Part shown: positions 1 through 5,703 of the stretch, in pieces | Numbering within the stretch: the stretch's first letter is position 1 | Layout of the letters: every line of letters starts with the position of its first letter | Assembly (NCBI GenBank): GCA_020053155.1 | Contig: JAGVNS010000143.1 | Location: forward strand, 1-6,407 | Length of the DNA: 6,407 bases | Direction of reading: 5' to 3' | Origin: Nitrososphaerota archaeon | GTDB lineage: Archaea; Iainarchaeota; Iainarchaeia; Iainarchaeales; VGJJ01 | The notes under the pieces: generated by a model | Database searches by the model: none | What the model was told of the DNA's origin: nothing | Seen by the model: the letters and a program-made list of their open reading frames with translations, nothing else | Translations under genes and position numbers: made by a program

Positions 1-90
1 CGAGGTATCCAATAATTTTAAGGGACACGGCTCGCGTATTCGCTCGCCCAATAATGGGCGACGGATGTCGCCCTAAAGGGCGAGGTATCA
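1..90. repeat. Two tandem hairpins with identical stem cores between short direct repeats
   Basis: This non-coding stretch lies beyond the 3' end of argS. Two perfect hairpins share the stem core TCGCCC/GGGCGA: one at 44-61 (7 bp, loop ATAA) and one at 68-83 (6 bp, loop TAAA). The 9-mer CGAGGTATC occurs at 1-9 and again at 81-89, so an 80-base unit may be repeating, and the left copy is cut by the window edge. I see no open reading frame of useful length and no tRNA or rRNA signature. It could be an intergenic repeat or the end of a structured RNA that begins outside the window. The hairpins are seen directly; any role is unknown. Confidence 0.5.
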
Positions 91-101
91 ACCTTTTTCG
101 C

Positions 102-124
102 CGGCCTTTTTTCTAAAAAGGCCG
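102..124 (-). terminator. Triloop hairpin just after argS stop, possible terminator
   Basis: A perfect 10-bp stem with a 3-base loop (102-111 paired with 115-124) begins two bases after the argS stop codon. Read on the minus strand it contains a run of five U in the 5' arm, but no U-tract follows the stem, so it is not a classical intrinsic terminator. Archaeal termination needs mainly a U-run, so a termination or 3'-end-protection role is possible. It belongs to the same sequence family as the hairpin at 4717-4737, which argues for a dispersed palindrome rather than a gene-specific terminator. Confidence 0.4.
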
Positions 125-126
125 AA

Positions 127-1854
127 TTACATCTCTTTCAGCGTTTCAATTCCGAACAGATACAATCCTTCTTCCAGCACCAAGTGAATGGTTTGTACGA
201 GTGCGAGGCGCGCTTGTTCCATTTCACTATTTTCTTGAATTATTTTGGTCTCGTGATAGTACGTGTTGAACGTGTTGGCAAGCTCAAGCAGATAGTGGGC
301 GAGCACGTGGGGGGAATAATGAGAGAGTGCGCTAGAAACAATTTCGTTTTTCTGGCTCAATAACGCAATTAATTCTCTTTCTCTTTTTTCAATTAGCATT
401 CCCGATTTTGCAATGGAAGGTTTTTGGAGGGATTTGCGGAGGATGCTCTGTATCCGCGCATTGGTGTAGAGCAAGTATGGGCCCGTCTGTCCCTCGAACG
501 AAATGCTTTCTTGGGGATTGAACACCAATTCCTTTTTGGCATCCTGCTTCACCAGATAGAATTTGAGCGCCGCGAGGGAAATAACCTTGCTTCTCCGTTG
601 AATTTCGTTCGGGGCCATTTCGGGGCTGCGTTTTTCGTATTCCGCAATGGCCATGGTTTCTAATTCTTGAATCAAATCATCCGCATTAACAACCGTTCCC
701 TCGCGCGTGGACATTTTTCCGGAGGGAAGGGTAACGAGTCCATATCCCAAATGGTAGCATTTTTTGGCTTGCGGAAATCCAAGCAAATCGAGAATGGCAA
801 ACACTTGCTTGAAATGCATCTCTTGCTCGCTCCCCACGATGTAAATGATTTTTTCAAGTTGGGGAAAATCCTCAAATCGTTTCATGGCCAGATACAAATC
901 CTGGGTCACATACAAACTCGTTCCATCCCCCCGCACGAGAGGTTTGTCGGTGACTTTGTATTTTTTTTCCAGGGGAGCCATGATGGCCCCATTATCGGCT
1001 TTGACAAAGAGTCCTTCTTCCAATCCTTTTTGCACCACTTCTTTTCCATGCAAATAAATATCGGATTCATAATAGTTTTTGTCAAACACTGCACCCATCT
1101 TTTCATAGGTTTCAAAAATTCCCTTTTCAGCCCATTCATTCATCTTTTTCCAGAGCGCGCGAACCACAGGGTCGTTTTGTTCCCATTTTAGAAGCATTTG
1201 CTGCGCTTCCTCCTCTAACTTCTCGTCCTTTTCCGCATGTTTGGTGAAATCCACATAAAACGTTCCCACAAAATGGTCGGATTTCATTTTTTCGGATTCA
1301 GGGGTTTTTCCATTGCCCCATTTTTGGTAGGCCCGCATGGATTTGCAGATGTGGACCCCGCGGTCATTGATGATTTGCGTGCGAAAAACCCTATTTCCTT
1401 CATGTTCAAACAAGCGGGCCGTGCTAACACCCAATGCGATGTTGCGCAAATGGCCTACATGCAGGGGTTTGTTGGTGTTGGGAGAGGCATATTCGACCAT
1501 TACTAATGGCGCGTCTCCCAAAGGAAGCGCGGGAGCCTTTTGGGTGTTTTCAAAAATGGAAACGTTGAACGCAGCCGTAGAGATGAAGGCGTTGATGTAG
1601 GGTCCGGCCGCCTCAAATTTTTCAAAAACATCCGTGTGTGTCAACTGCTGTACGATTTTTTGGGCAAACAAAACCCAATTTTCTCCTTTGGGAGTGAAAC
1701 GGAAAACGGGAAGGGACAGATTCCCTTTCTCCACGGAGGGAGGGATGGTAATCCAGGACTGCAACGTTGGAATGCCCGGGGAAGGAATGTTCAATTGGGT
1801 GAGCGCTGCATCAACGGTTTCGGCCAGTTTTTTTTGGAACGAAAGCAGTGCCAT
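127..1854 (-). CDS. argS: Arginyl-tRNA synthetase, class I
   Basis: This enzyme attaches arginine to tRNA-Arg using ATP in the cytoplasm. At 575 residues it has the usual full length of the family. An N-terminal tRNA-recognition (Add-1/ArgS-N) region covers about residues 1-95. The class I signature HVGHL is at 132-136 within SPNTNKPLHVGHLRN. The conserved GDGTSLYVTQDL segment is at 309-320, and the KMSKS-loop equivalent reads KMSTREG at 380-386. The C-terminal DALR-type anticodon-binding domain begins near residue 455 (FEGQTGPYLLYTNARIQ). The chosen ATG (1852-1854) is preceded by AAAGGT with a 4-base spacer and gives the typical family N-terminus. It overlaps the end of the upstream transporter gene by 44 bases, so co-transcription and coupled translation are likely. 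No frameshift or missing catalytic motif is seen. Confidence 0.97.
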   Translation of the reverse strand: MALLSFQKKLAETVDAALTQLNIPSPGIPTLQSWITIPPSVEKGNLSLPVFRFTPKGENWVLFAQKIVQQLTHTDVFEKFEAAGPYINAFISTAAFNVSIFENTQKAPALPLGDAPLVMVEYASPNTNKPLHVGHLRNIALGVSTARLFEHEGNRVFRTQIINDRGVHICKSMRAYQKWGNGKTPESEKMKSDHFVGTFYVDFTKHAEKDEKLEEEAQQMLLKWEQNDPVVRALWKKMNEWAEKGIFETYEKMGAVFDKNYYESDIYLHGKEVVQKGLEEGLFVKADNGAIMAPLEKKYKVTDKPLVRGDGTSLYVTQDLYLAMKRFEDFPQLEKIIYIVGSEQEMHFKQVFAILDLLGFPQAKKCYHLGYGLVTLPSGKMSTREGTVVNADDLIQELETMAIAEYEKRSPEMAPNEIQRRSKVISLAALKFYLVKQDAKKELVFNPQESISFEGQTGPYLLYTNARIQSILRKSLQKPSIAKSGMLIEKRERELIALLSQKNEIVSSALSHYSPHVLAHYLLELANTFNTYYHETKIIQENSEMEQARLALVQTIHLVLEEGLYLFGIETLKEM

Positions 1855-2740
1855 AGATACCTTTAGTAGGGGAAGGTGGGAGTTTTAAACCCAAATTCAG
1901 GAGGTGCTGTTTCTGGATGAACAGGATGCCCGCCCCCACTATAATGAGTCCCCCCACCACTACATTCCACGTAACATCCTCGTGAAACGCTAAAACGCTC
2001 AAGAGAACCCCAATAAGGGCCCCTACCACCAAATCCAAAACTGAAACCACATGAACACGGAGTCCTTCCAATGCATAATTGAAAAATAGGTATCCCAATC
2101 CCGTGGAAATGACCCCCGCGAGGGCCAGGGCAATGAGCCCATGCCACGTGAGAACGAAGGGATCGCTTAGCGCAAAGGGAAGCAAAAATAGGGAAGCAAA
2201 TCCGAGGAACCATATCACGTCCCCCAAATCGTGATGACGGTCCACCTTGCGCATGAATACGGCCATGAGCGCATATGAGACTCCCGCTCCCAACGCCAGC
2301 CAGTTCCCTTCCACACTATACCCATCAAAGGGATTGATGATGGCCAATCCCGCAAAGCCCATAAGCAGCAACACCCACGAATCCCACGCCATTTTTTCTT
2401 TCAACCATAGCGCGGCGAGGATAGGGGCGAGAAAGACATGCGTGTAATTGAGCAAAATCACATCCGCTAGGGGAGCAATGCTGAATGCGCGATTGTAAAG
2501 AAACATGGTCATAGCCAAGAAAAATCCAACAATCACCACATCCGGCAACTCTTTTCGCGTGAGTTTTTGGGTGGTGCGTTCCATCGCGGGAACAACCCAC
2601 AGCACAAACAAAAAACCGAAAAACGCCCGCGCGAACGTAATCACTGAAATGGGAAATTCGGGAGAGAGAATCTTCACGAACGGACCAATGGTGGCAAATG
2701 CCAACACGGAAAGAATGGCCGCGATGAGATGGCGGTTCAT
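1811..2740 (-). CDS. EamA/DMT-family membrane transporter
   Basis: This is a 309-residue integral membrane protein of the drug/metabolite transporter superfamily. About ten hydrophobic segments are visible (near residues 4-23, 31-51, 66-83, 88-101, 102-113, 120-137, 146-163, 174-192, 199-220 and 230-275). They form the two tandem five-helix EamA halves, about 1-137 and 146-276. Typical family features include the first-half motif NRAFSIAPLADVILLNY (83-99) and the equivalent NYALEGLRVHVVSVLDLV near 221-238. The substrate cannot be told from sequence; relatives export amino acids, metabolites or drugs. The basic tail after residue 276 is unusually long, and its last 15 codons overlap argS. The start ATG at 2738-2740 sits 25 bases from the centre of a TATA-like box, which suggests a leaderless mRNA. 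Confidence 0.9.
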   Translation of the reverse strand: MNRHLIAAILSVLAFATIGPFVKILSPEFPISVITFARAFFGFLFVLWVVPAMERTTQKLTRKELPDVVIVGFFLAMTMFLYNRAFSIAPLADVILLNYTHVFLAPILAALWLKEKMAWDSWVLLLMGFAGLAIINPFDGYSVEGNWLALGAGVSYALMAVFMRKVDRHHDLGDVIWFLGFASLFLLPFALSDPFVLTWHGLIALALAGVISTGLGYLFFNYALEGLRVHVVSVLDLVVGALIGVLLSVLAFHEDVTWNVVVGGLIIVGAGILFIQKQHLLNLGLKLPPSPTKGIYGTAFVPKKTGRNR

Positions 2741-2761
2741 CTACGCACCTAAAAAAGGGGC

Positions 2762-2768
2762 TTAATAA
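2762..2768 (-). promoter_or_regulatory. TATA-like box for transporter-argS string
   Basis: On the minus strand the sequence reads TTATTAA, centred at 2765, exactly 25 bases before the transporter ATG at 2740. That is the archaeal TATA-to-start distance for a leaderless transcript. No ribosome-binding sequence precedes this ATG, which fits. The assignment is an inference from position and composition only. Confidence 0.5.
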
Positions 2769-2777
2769 CCGTTCTCA

Positions 2778-2785
2778 TTTTTAAT
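2778..2785 (+). promoter_or_regulatory. TATA-like box for the basic-protein gene pair
   Basis: TTTTTAAT is centred near 2782, 25 bases before the ATG at 2807, and there is no purine-rich ribosome-binding site before that ATG. This predicts a leaderless transcript. The box lies only about ten bases from the opposing TATA-like box of the transporter gene, so the two divergent promoters probably compete or are co-regulated. Confidence 0.5.
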
Positions 2786-2806
2786 GGACGAAAACGACCC
2801 AATAGT

Positions 2807-3181
2807 ATGCCGCGTACCCGTCGTGGACGGACTCTCCGATCTAGACGTTCTAATCCACCGAGTCCCCCAGACGTTCGATATTACCGCCTGCTGGGATCCC
2901 ACGATTATTCAAGGAATGTCAAGAGGATCCTAGGAAACAAAGTAAATGAATTGAAAAAAAGAGGAGACTTGGAGTTGGGAACCGCTGTCATTGTCAAGGA
3001 TAAAGTAGCCGAAAGGAAAACAGTGATGGTGGGAAAGGGGGTCGAAGAAGTGAACCATTACTTCGACCAATTGAAACGGGATGTCAAGAAGGCCAAAGAA
3101 AAACACGATGAAGATCCTTTCACCCAACATGAGCGGATGGGCATCCAGAATCTCCTCCGCCGGAATGTCCTCCCGGGCTGA
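2807..3181 (+). CDS. Unrecognised small basic protein, Arg-rich N-terminus
   Basis: I do not recognise this 124-residue protein. The first 16 residues contain seven arginines (MPRTRRGRTLRSRR) and are followed by a proline-rich stretch (about 17-22) and a predicted mixed alpha/beta core. A short beta-like segment is GTAVIVKD (58-65). A charged helical stretch near 80-102 (VEEVNHYFDQLKRDVKKAKEKH) ends the core. There is no signal peptide or membrane segment. The arginine-rich tail suggests contact with nucleic acid or another polyanion, which is inference only. The start is chosen because a TATA-like box lies 25 bases upstream. The next gene starts 14 bases after this stop, so the two probably form an operon. 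Confidence 0.7.
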   Translation: MPRTRRGRTLRSRRSNPPSPPDVRYYRLLGSHDYSRNVKRILGNKVNELKKRGDLELGTAVIVKDKVAERKTVMVGKGVEEVNHYFDQLKRDVKKAKEKHDEDPFTQHERMGIQNLLRRNVLPG

Positions 3182-3195
3182 AAAAAAAAGGCTTG

Positions 3196-4629
3196 ATGGT
3201 CGAAGTCGAGGAAAACGACCATTCTGAGACACGATCCCTCGCTGAAGAAATCGTGAATGTCCCATCACCCTACGAATTGTACGACATCTCAAAAGCAATT
3301 GAGGGAATCATCAAAAACGACCACCTTCGCAGCCGGTCCACCCGATGGCTGGAAGATATCAATTCCGAGATACTCCGAACGGCCGCGACGGCCATCATCC
3401 ATCGCGACTTCCAGGCATTCGACTGGAAGGATTCATTGGAAGCGATTTATGACTCGGTCCGAAAGGAGGCACCTCTTCCACTCAATCCCGAATACTTTAG
3501 GGACAATCTGGATCTCATCCGAAAAAAAGTGAGTCGAGCGATGATGCACGAACATCGCATTCGTCGCAGGCAGACCGAAAACGAGCGTCTCCATCGCGCC
3601 ATGATATTGCGGGGAGCGCTCATCCGGGGCGATTCCGGGCCCCGCCGGAGTGGGGGACCCCTGACGAGGTTCTTCAAGCTCCTCTCCCCTTTCGAAATGT
3701 CTCGGCCGAAACGGAAGGAGATCTATCGCGAATTTGAGGAAAAAGTCATTGAGCAGAGGAAGAAGGGAAACCAAGATCATGCGAGAAAACACCCGTCTGT
3801 GGTCTCCAAATACAAGGGATTGGTTCGCTATCAAGTGGGAAAAGCGTTCAAGGCATCCCGCATGGTCGTGCGGGAGAAGATTGCCCAAACGGGATTGAAT
3901 CCGGATCACGTGTTCAATCAGCTGGATCTCCTAAATGGAACGGCTGGAAATTTTTCGACATCCATGATGAAGCGATTGAATGTGCTGTCGGGCGTGTTGC
4001 GGGAAAAGAGAACTTCGCTTGAAGCGCGTGAAGCGATAAGTGATATGTTAATGCGTTATACCTCTGAAAAAAATACTGGAAAAAAAACAGGACCCGTTTC
4101 GAGCACCCCACCAGTCGAACGGCCAACGGCATCAATTTCAAACGTCAAGAAAACGGAGAAACGCGAGGAAAGGAGAAGGCGCCGGGATGAATGGGCGCGC
4201 TTGGAAAGAGAGAGACGCCCCGAACCCGCTCCCTCTCGTCCGAGGGTCTCCGTCACCCTGCCGGAGATGGTGTCCTACATGAATACCTCGGAGAGGGTCA
4301 CGCTTGAAGATGTGGTGGCATTGAAACGGATGGTCAAAAATGTTAAGATCACCCCTGAAAATAGGCCCATAGTACTATCGGCCCTCCGGCACTTGCTCCT
4401 TGCGGAACGAGCACCGTTTGGATTACATGGCCGATTAGAAGAGCGGGCCCTTCGGAACCGTGCGATTCCCCAAAACCGATATGGGGAATTTTCGACCGTT
4501 TTACATGGGTTGATGCGAGAAGGGGTTTTTGCCTATGAACATCACTTGGACCGGAGCGATTTCATCGCGCTGGTTGGAACCAATAGGAATGCCATATTAG
4601 CCAAATATGGACACAAAAAAAACCAGTGA
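3196..4629 (+). CDS. Unrecognised 477-residue basic, helix-rich protein
   Basis: I do not recognise this protein. It looks mostly alpha-helical and soluble, with no signal peptide or membrane segment. An N-terminal helical region spans about residues 1-110. A strongly basic helix follows (near 120-140, HRIRRRQTENERLHR), then a second helical region (about 165-290). A low-complexity linker runs about 290-352, including KREERRRRRDEWARLERERR near 322-341 and proline-rich flanks. A C-terminal helical domain covers about 352-477. The linker suggests two domains joined by a flexible, nucleic-acid- or RNA-binding-like hinge; this is inference. ATG at 3196 is preferred over the adjacent TTG at 3193 because AAAGG (3187-3191) is then 4 bases away. 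It follows the 124-residue gene by 14 bases. The A-run after that gene's stop does not create a frameshift joining the two. Confidence 0.75.
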   Translation: MVEVEENDHSETRSLAEEIVNVPSPYELYDISKAIEGIIKNDHLRSRSTRWLEDINSEILRTAATAIIHRDFQAFDWKDSLEAIYDSVRKEAPLPLNPEYFRDNLDLIRKKVSRAMMHEHRIRRRQTENERLHRAMILRGALIRGDSGPRRSGGPLTRFFKLLSPFEMSRPKRKEIYREFEEKVIEQRKKGNQDHARKHPSVVSKYKGLVRYQVGKAFKASRMVVREKIAQTGLNPDHVFNQLDLLNGTAGNFSTSMMKRLNVLSGVLREKRTSLEAREAISDMLMRYTSEKNTGKKTGPVSSTPPVERPTASISNVKKTEKREERRRRRDEWARLERERRPEPAPSRPRVSVTLPEMVSYMNTSERVTLEDVVALKRMVKNVKITPENRPIVLSALRHLLLAERAPFGLHGRLEERALRNRAIPQNRYGEFSTVLHGLMREGVFAYEHHLDRSDFIALVGTNRNAILAKYGHKKNQ

Positions 4630-4680
4630 ATAATTTTTAGGGAAGAAGACCGCATCCATTTCATCAAACCAGCCTTTTTA

Positions 4681-4701
4681 GAACCTTTTAGAAAAAGGTT
4701 C
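4681..4701. repeat. Triloop palindrome (CCTTTT/AAAAGG type)
   Basis: Perfect 9-bp stem GAACCTTTT / AAAAGGTTC around the loop AGA. It sits in the non-coding stretch after the 477-residue gene (4630-4820), which otherwise holds only two more hairpins and no convincing ORF. The segment TTCATCAAA occurs just before it (4660-4668) and again directly overlapping its end (4699-4707), so this may be a local duplication of a repeat unit. It could also act as the terminator of the upstream plus-strand genes. Confidence 0.5.
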
Positions 4702-4706
4702 ATCAA

Positions 4707-4737
4707 AACTTTTCGCCAGCCTTTTCCTAAAAGGCTG
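4707..4737. repeat. Second triloop palindrome, homologous to the copy at 91-124
   Basis: A perfect 9-bp stem CAGCCTTTT / AAAAGGCTG surrounds the loop CCT (4717-4737). It is preceded by ACTTTTCGC, matching CCTTTTTCGC before the hairpin at 102-124. The two copies align over about 30 bases. Where one has CGGCC/GGCCG the other has CAGCC/GGCTG, a compensatory change that keeps the pairing. This supports a dispersed, structure-conserved repeat in the genome. Confidence 0.55.
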
Positions 4738-4761
4738 TAAAAAAGCCCGGGAAAAAACGGT

Positions 4762-4787
4762 TGGGTACCGTTCAAAAACGGTACCCA
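4762..4787. repeat. Strong 11-bp hairpin with GGGTACC stem
   Basis: Perfect 11-bp stem starting TGGGTACCGTT, loop CAAA. The same GGGTACC/GGTACCC outer stem recurs in the hairpin at 5119-5141. It lies between the convergent ends of the 477-residue gene and tRNA-Arg, so a bidirectional terminator role is possible, although no U-tract follows on either strand. Confidence 0.5.
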
Positions 4788-4820
4788 TGCACCGAACGGC
4801 CATATGAAGAATTTGGACAA

Positions 4821-4895
4821 CGACCCGGGAGGGATTTGAACCCTCGGCCACCTGCTTAGAAGGCAGGTGCTCTATCCAGACTGAGCTACCGGGCC
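4821..4895 (-). tRNA. tRNA-Arg (anticodon UCU)
   Basis: A complete 75-base cloverleaf is present. Acceptor arm GGCCCGG pairs with CCGGGTC (one G-U at 2:71), with discriminator G73. D arm is GCTC/GAGC with loop AGTCTGGATA, including the G18-G19 pair. The anticodon arm CCTGC/GCAGG has loop CTTCTAA, giving anticodon TCT, which reads AGA. The variable region is TGGCC, and the T arm GAGGG/CCCTC has loop TTCAAAT. CCA is not encoded; the genomic sequence continues TTGT. There is no intron in the canonical 37/38 position. It is the cognate substrate of the ArgS encoded at the left of this window. The nearest TATA-like sequence (4911-4917) is only about 19 bases from the mature 5' end, too close for standard initiation, so it may be processed from a longer minus-strand transcript. 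Confidence 0.97.
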
Positions 4896-4935
4896 AGTGT
4901 GATTTGAATACATATACAGGCCAATTGTGGGTTTG

Positions 4936-5224
4936 AAAAACCCACCGCATTGTCCCTCGGTGCCGGCGGACGAAAAAGCCGCTGCAACTACCGGGCCAAA
5001 CTGCATACTAACAGAATATTGGTCTACTATAGGGTTGAAAACCCTACCATGTAGTCTTCGTGGCAGCCATGCGAAACCTGCTCACCTTTTTACCAAAAAG
5101 CTCGACCAAAAAACGTATGGGTACCAATTGTGTTGGTACCCTAACTTCCGCGCGGCCGGAGGTTACCGGCCCGAGACAGCCATGCAAAATGGGCTAGGTT
5201 CTTCTCGGTCCGGCACGCTTTCCG
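4936..5224 (-). ncRNA. Structured non-coding RNA candidate, family not identified
   Basis: This roughly 290-base non-coding interval is full of complementary segments. GTGCCGG (4960-4966) pairs with CCGGCAC (5210-5216) and closes a 257-base domain. Inside are stems at 5030-5046 (TAGGGTT/AACCCTA, enclosed by CTAC/GTAG), 5086-5100 (CTTTTT/AAAAAG), 5119-5141 (9 bp), 5154-5171 (GGCCGG/CCGGCC) and 5171-5208 (CCGAGA/TCTCGG). A helix 4994-4999 with 5019-5024 is also possible, and a hairpin at 4927-4945 flanks the end. Minus-strand transcription is favoured by a TATA-like TTGTATAA at 5246-5253 predicting a start near 5224, by G-U pairs extending the closing helix (CGAGAAG with UUUUUCG), and by a run of five U at 4940-4936. 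One internal helix fits the plus strand better, so strand is uncertain. RNase P RNA and SRP RNA were considered for size, but their diagnostic motifs are not found. Its 5' part overlaps the end of the 169-residue gene. Confidence 0.45.
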
Positions 5225-5703
5225 TTTGTGGGGAGAGGCTCCACGTTATACAATCGGGTAAATGGTCCTTTGCTCGTTATCTTTTGGGCTGTCAAATCCA
5301 CCAGCCAGACGTACAGTCCTTTTTGGGCGAACATATCGGGCAAATAGCGAGGCCTCACTTTCCACCCGTGATTCCTGGGCGTGCGTTGATACGGAAGCAG
5401 CGCATCGTGAGGGATAATGAATACAAAATCATCCACTTCGCTTCGGTACGCCATTTTTTTGAGAATTTTTCCCTTGCTCGGACGCGTCAACACTTCAAAC
5501 CCAACCGTTTTTTTGGGAGTTTCCACAAAGAAATCAAATTTCCCTTCACGTGGAACAGAGTGGGTCCTTCTACCTTCCAACAAGACGGTTTGTTCCTGCG
5601 CCATGCGCGTGATAGGCCACACTTGATTGACGCGCATGCGCTGCAATTCCGTCCACACCAGCAAATGCATGAGAGCGGTAGTCGTGTTCCCGTTTACGTG
5701 CAT
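5194..5703 (-). CDS. Unrecognised protein, possible PD-(D/E)XK nuclease-like fold
   Basis: This is a 169-residue soluble protein. An N-terminal helical segment (about 7-25) is followed by a core with alternating strands. GKFDFFVE (54-61) and VGFEVLTR (67-74) resemble the D...E strands of restriction-endonuclease-like folds, followed by a lysine-rich helix (75-85) and VDDFVFIIP (90-98), which looks like the usual next strand. Candidate acidic residues are D57, E61 and E70. The canonical lysine two residues after the glutamate is absent (L72), so it may be inactive or the match may be wrong. The ATG (5701-5703) directly abuts the stop of the upstream gene, with GGAGG 12 bases upstream, so translation is probably coupled. 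The tail GKRAGPRRT lies within the region that forms the RNA candidate's closing helix. The function is unknown. Confidence 0.7.
   Translation of the reverse strand: MHVNGNTTTALMHLLVWTELQRMRVNQVWPITRMAQEQTVLLEGRRTHSVPREGKFDFFVETPKKTVGFEVLTRPSKGKILKKMAYRSEVDDFVFIIPHDALLPYQRTPRNHGWKVRPRYLPDMFAQKGLYVWLVDLTAQKITSKGPFTRLYNVEPLPTNGKRAGPRRT
5246..5253 (-). promoter_or_regulatory. TATA-like box inside CDS, candidate promoter of the structured RNA
   Basis: TTGTATAA on the minus strand lies inside the 3' part of the 169-residue gene. Twenty-five bases downstream of its centre is about 5224, shortly before the closing helix of the structured RNA candidate begins at 5216. The spacing matches the other TATA-like boxes in the window. 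It could also be a chance A/T patch within the coding sequence. Confidence 0.35.

Noticed and set aside
1..126. CRISPR array
   Set aside because: Only two hairpins with a shared stem and a single 9-base direct repeat are present; there are no regular repeat-spacer units and no cas genes.
667..1191. Plus-strand open frame of 174 codons within argS
   Set aside because: It is entirely antisense to the catalytic part of argS, which is confidently identified, and its product has a shadow-like composition.
3181..3191. A-run between the 124- and 477-residue genes as a programmed or sequencing frameshift joining them
   Set aside because: The stop codon TGA begins at 3179, before the A-run, so slippage in the run cannot bypass it; the second gene also has its own ribosome-binding site.
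4988..4998. 11-base copy of the tRNA 5' end (CTACCGGGCCA, also at 4886-4896), as if an attachment-site duplication
   Set aside because: In a window of this length several exact 11-base repeats are expected by chance (about 2x10^7 pairs against 4^11). The match does not extend, involves the 5' rather than the 3' end of the tRNA, and there is no integrase gene.
5011..5027. ACAGAA followed by TTGGTCTAC on the plus strand, resembling the conserved ACAGAA...GGCUUA block of RNase P RNA
   Set aside because: That block should lie near the 3' end of the RNA and pair with a GGAAAGUCC-like block 5' to it. Only about 100 bases separate it from the antisense tRNA, and no such partner is present. The TTGG instead pairs locally with CCAA at 4996-4999.
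5075..5085. GAGCAGG on the minus strand, resembling the 3' side of SRP RNA helix 8
   Set aside because: The matching 5' CAGG and the GGAA-type apical loop are missing at the required distance, so the SRP54-binding motif cannot be formed.
5142..5152. GGAAGUUAG on the minus strand, resembling the conserved GGAAGUUAAG of 5S rRNA
   Set aside because: The flanking 5S elements (CCCAU..CCGAAC before it and the expected 120-base fold) are absent.
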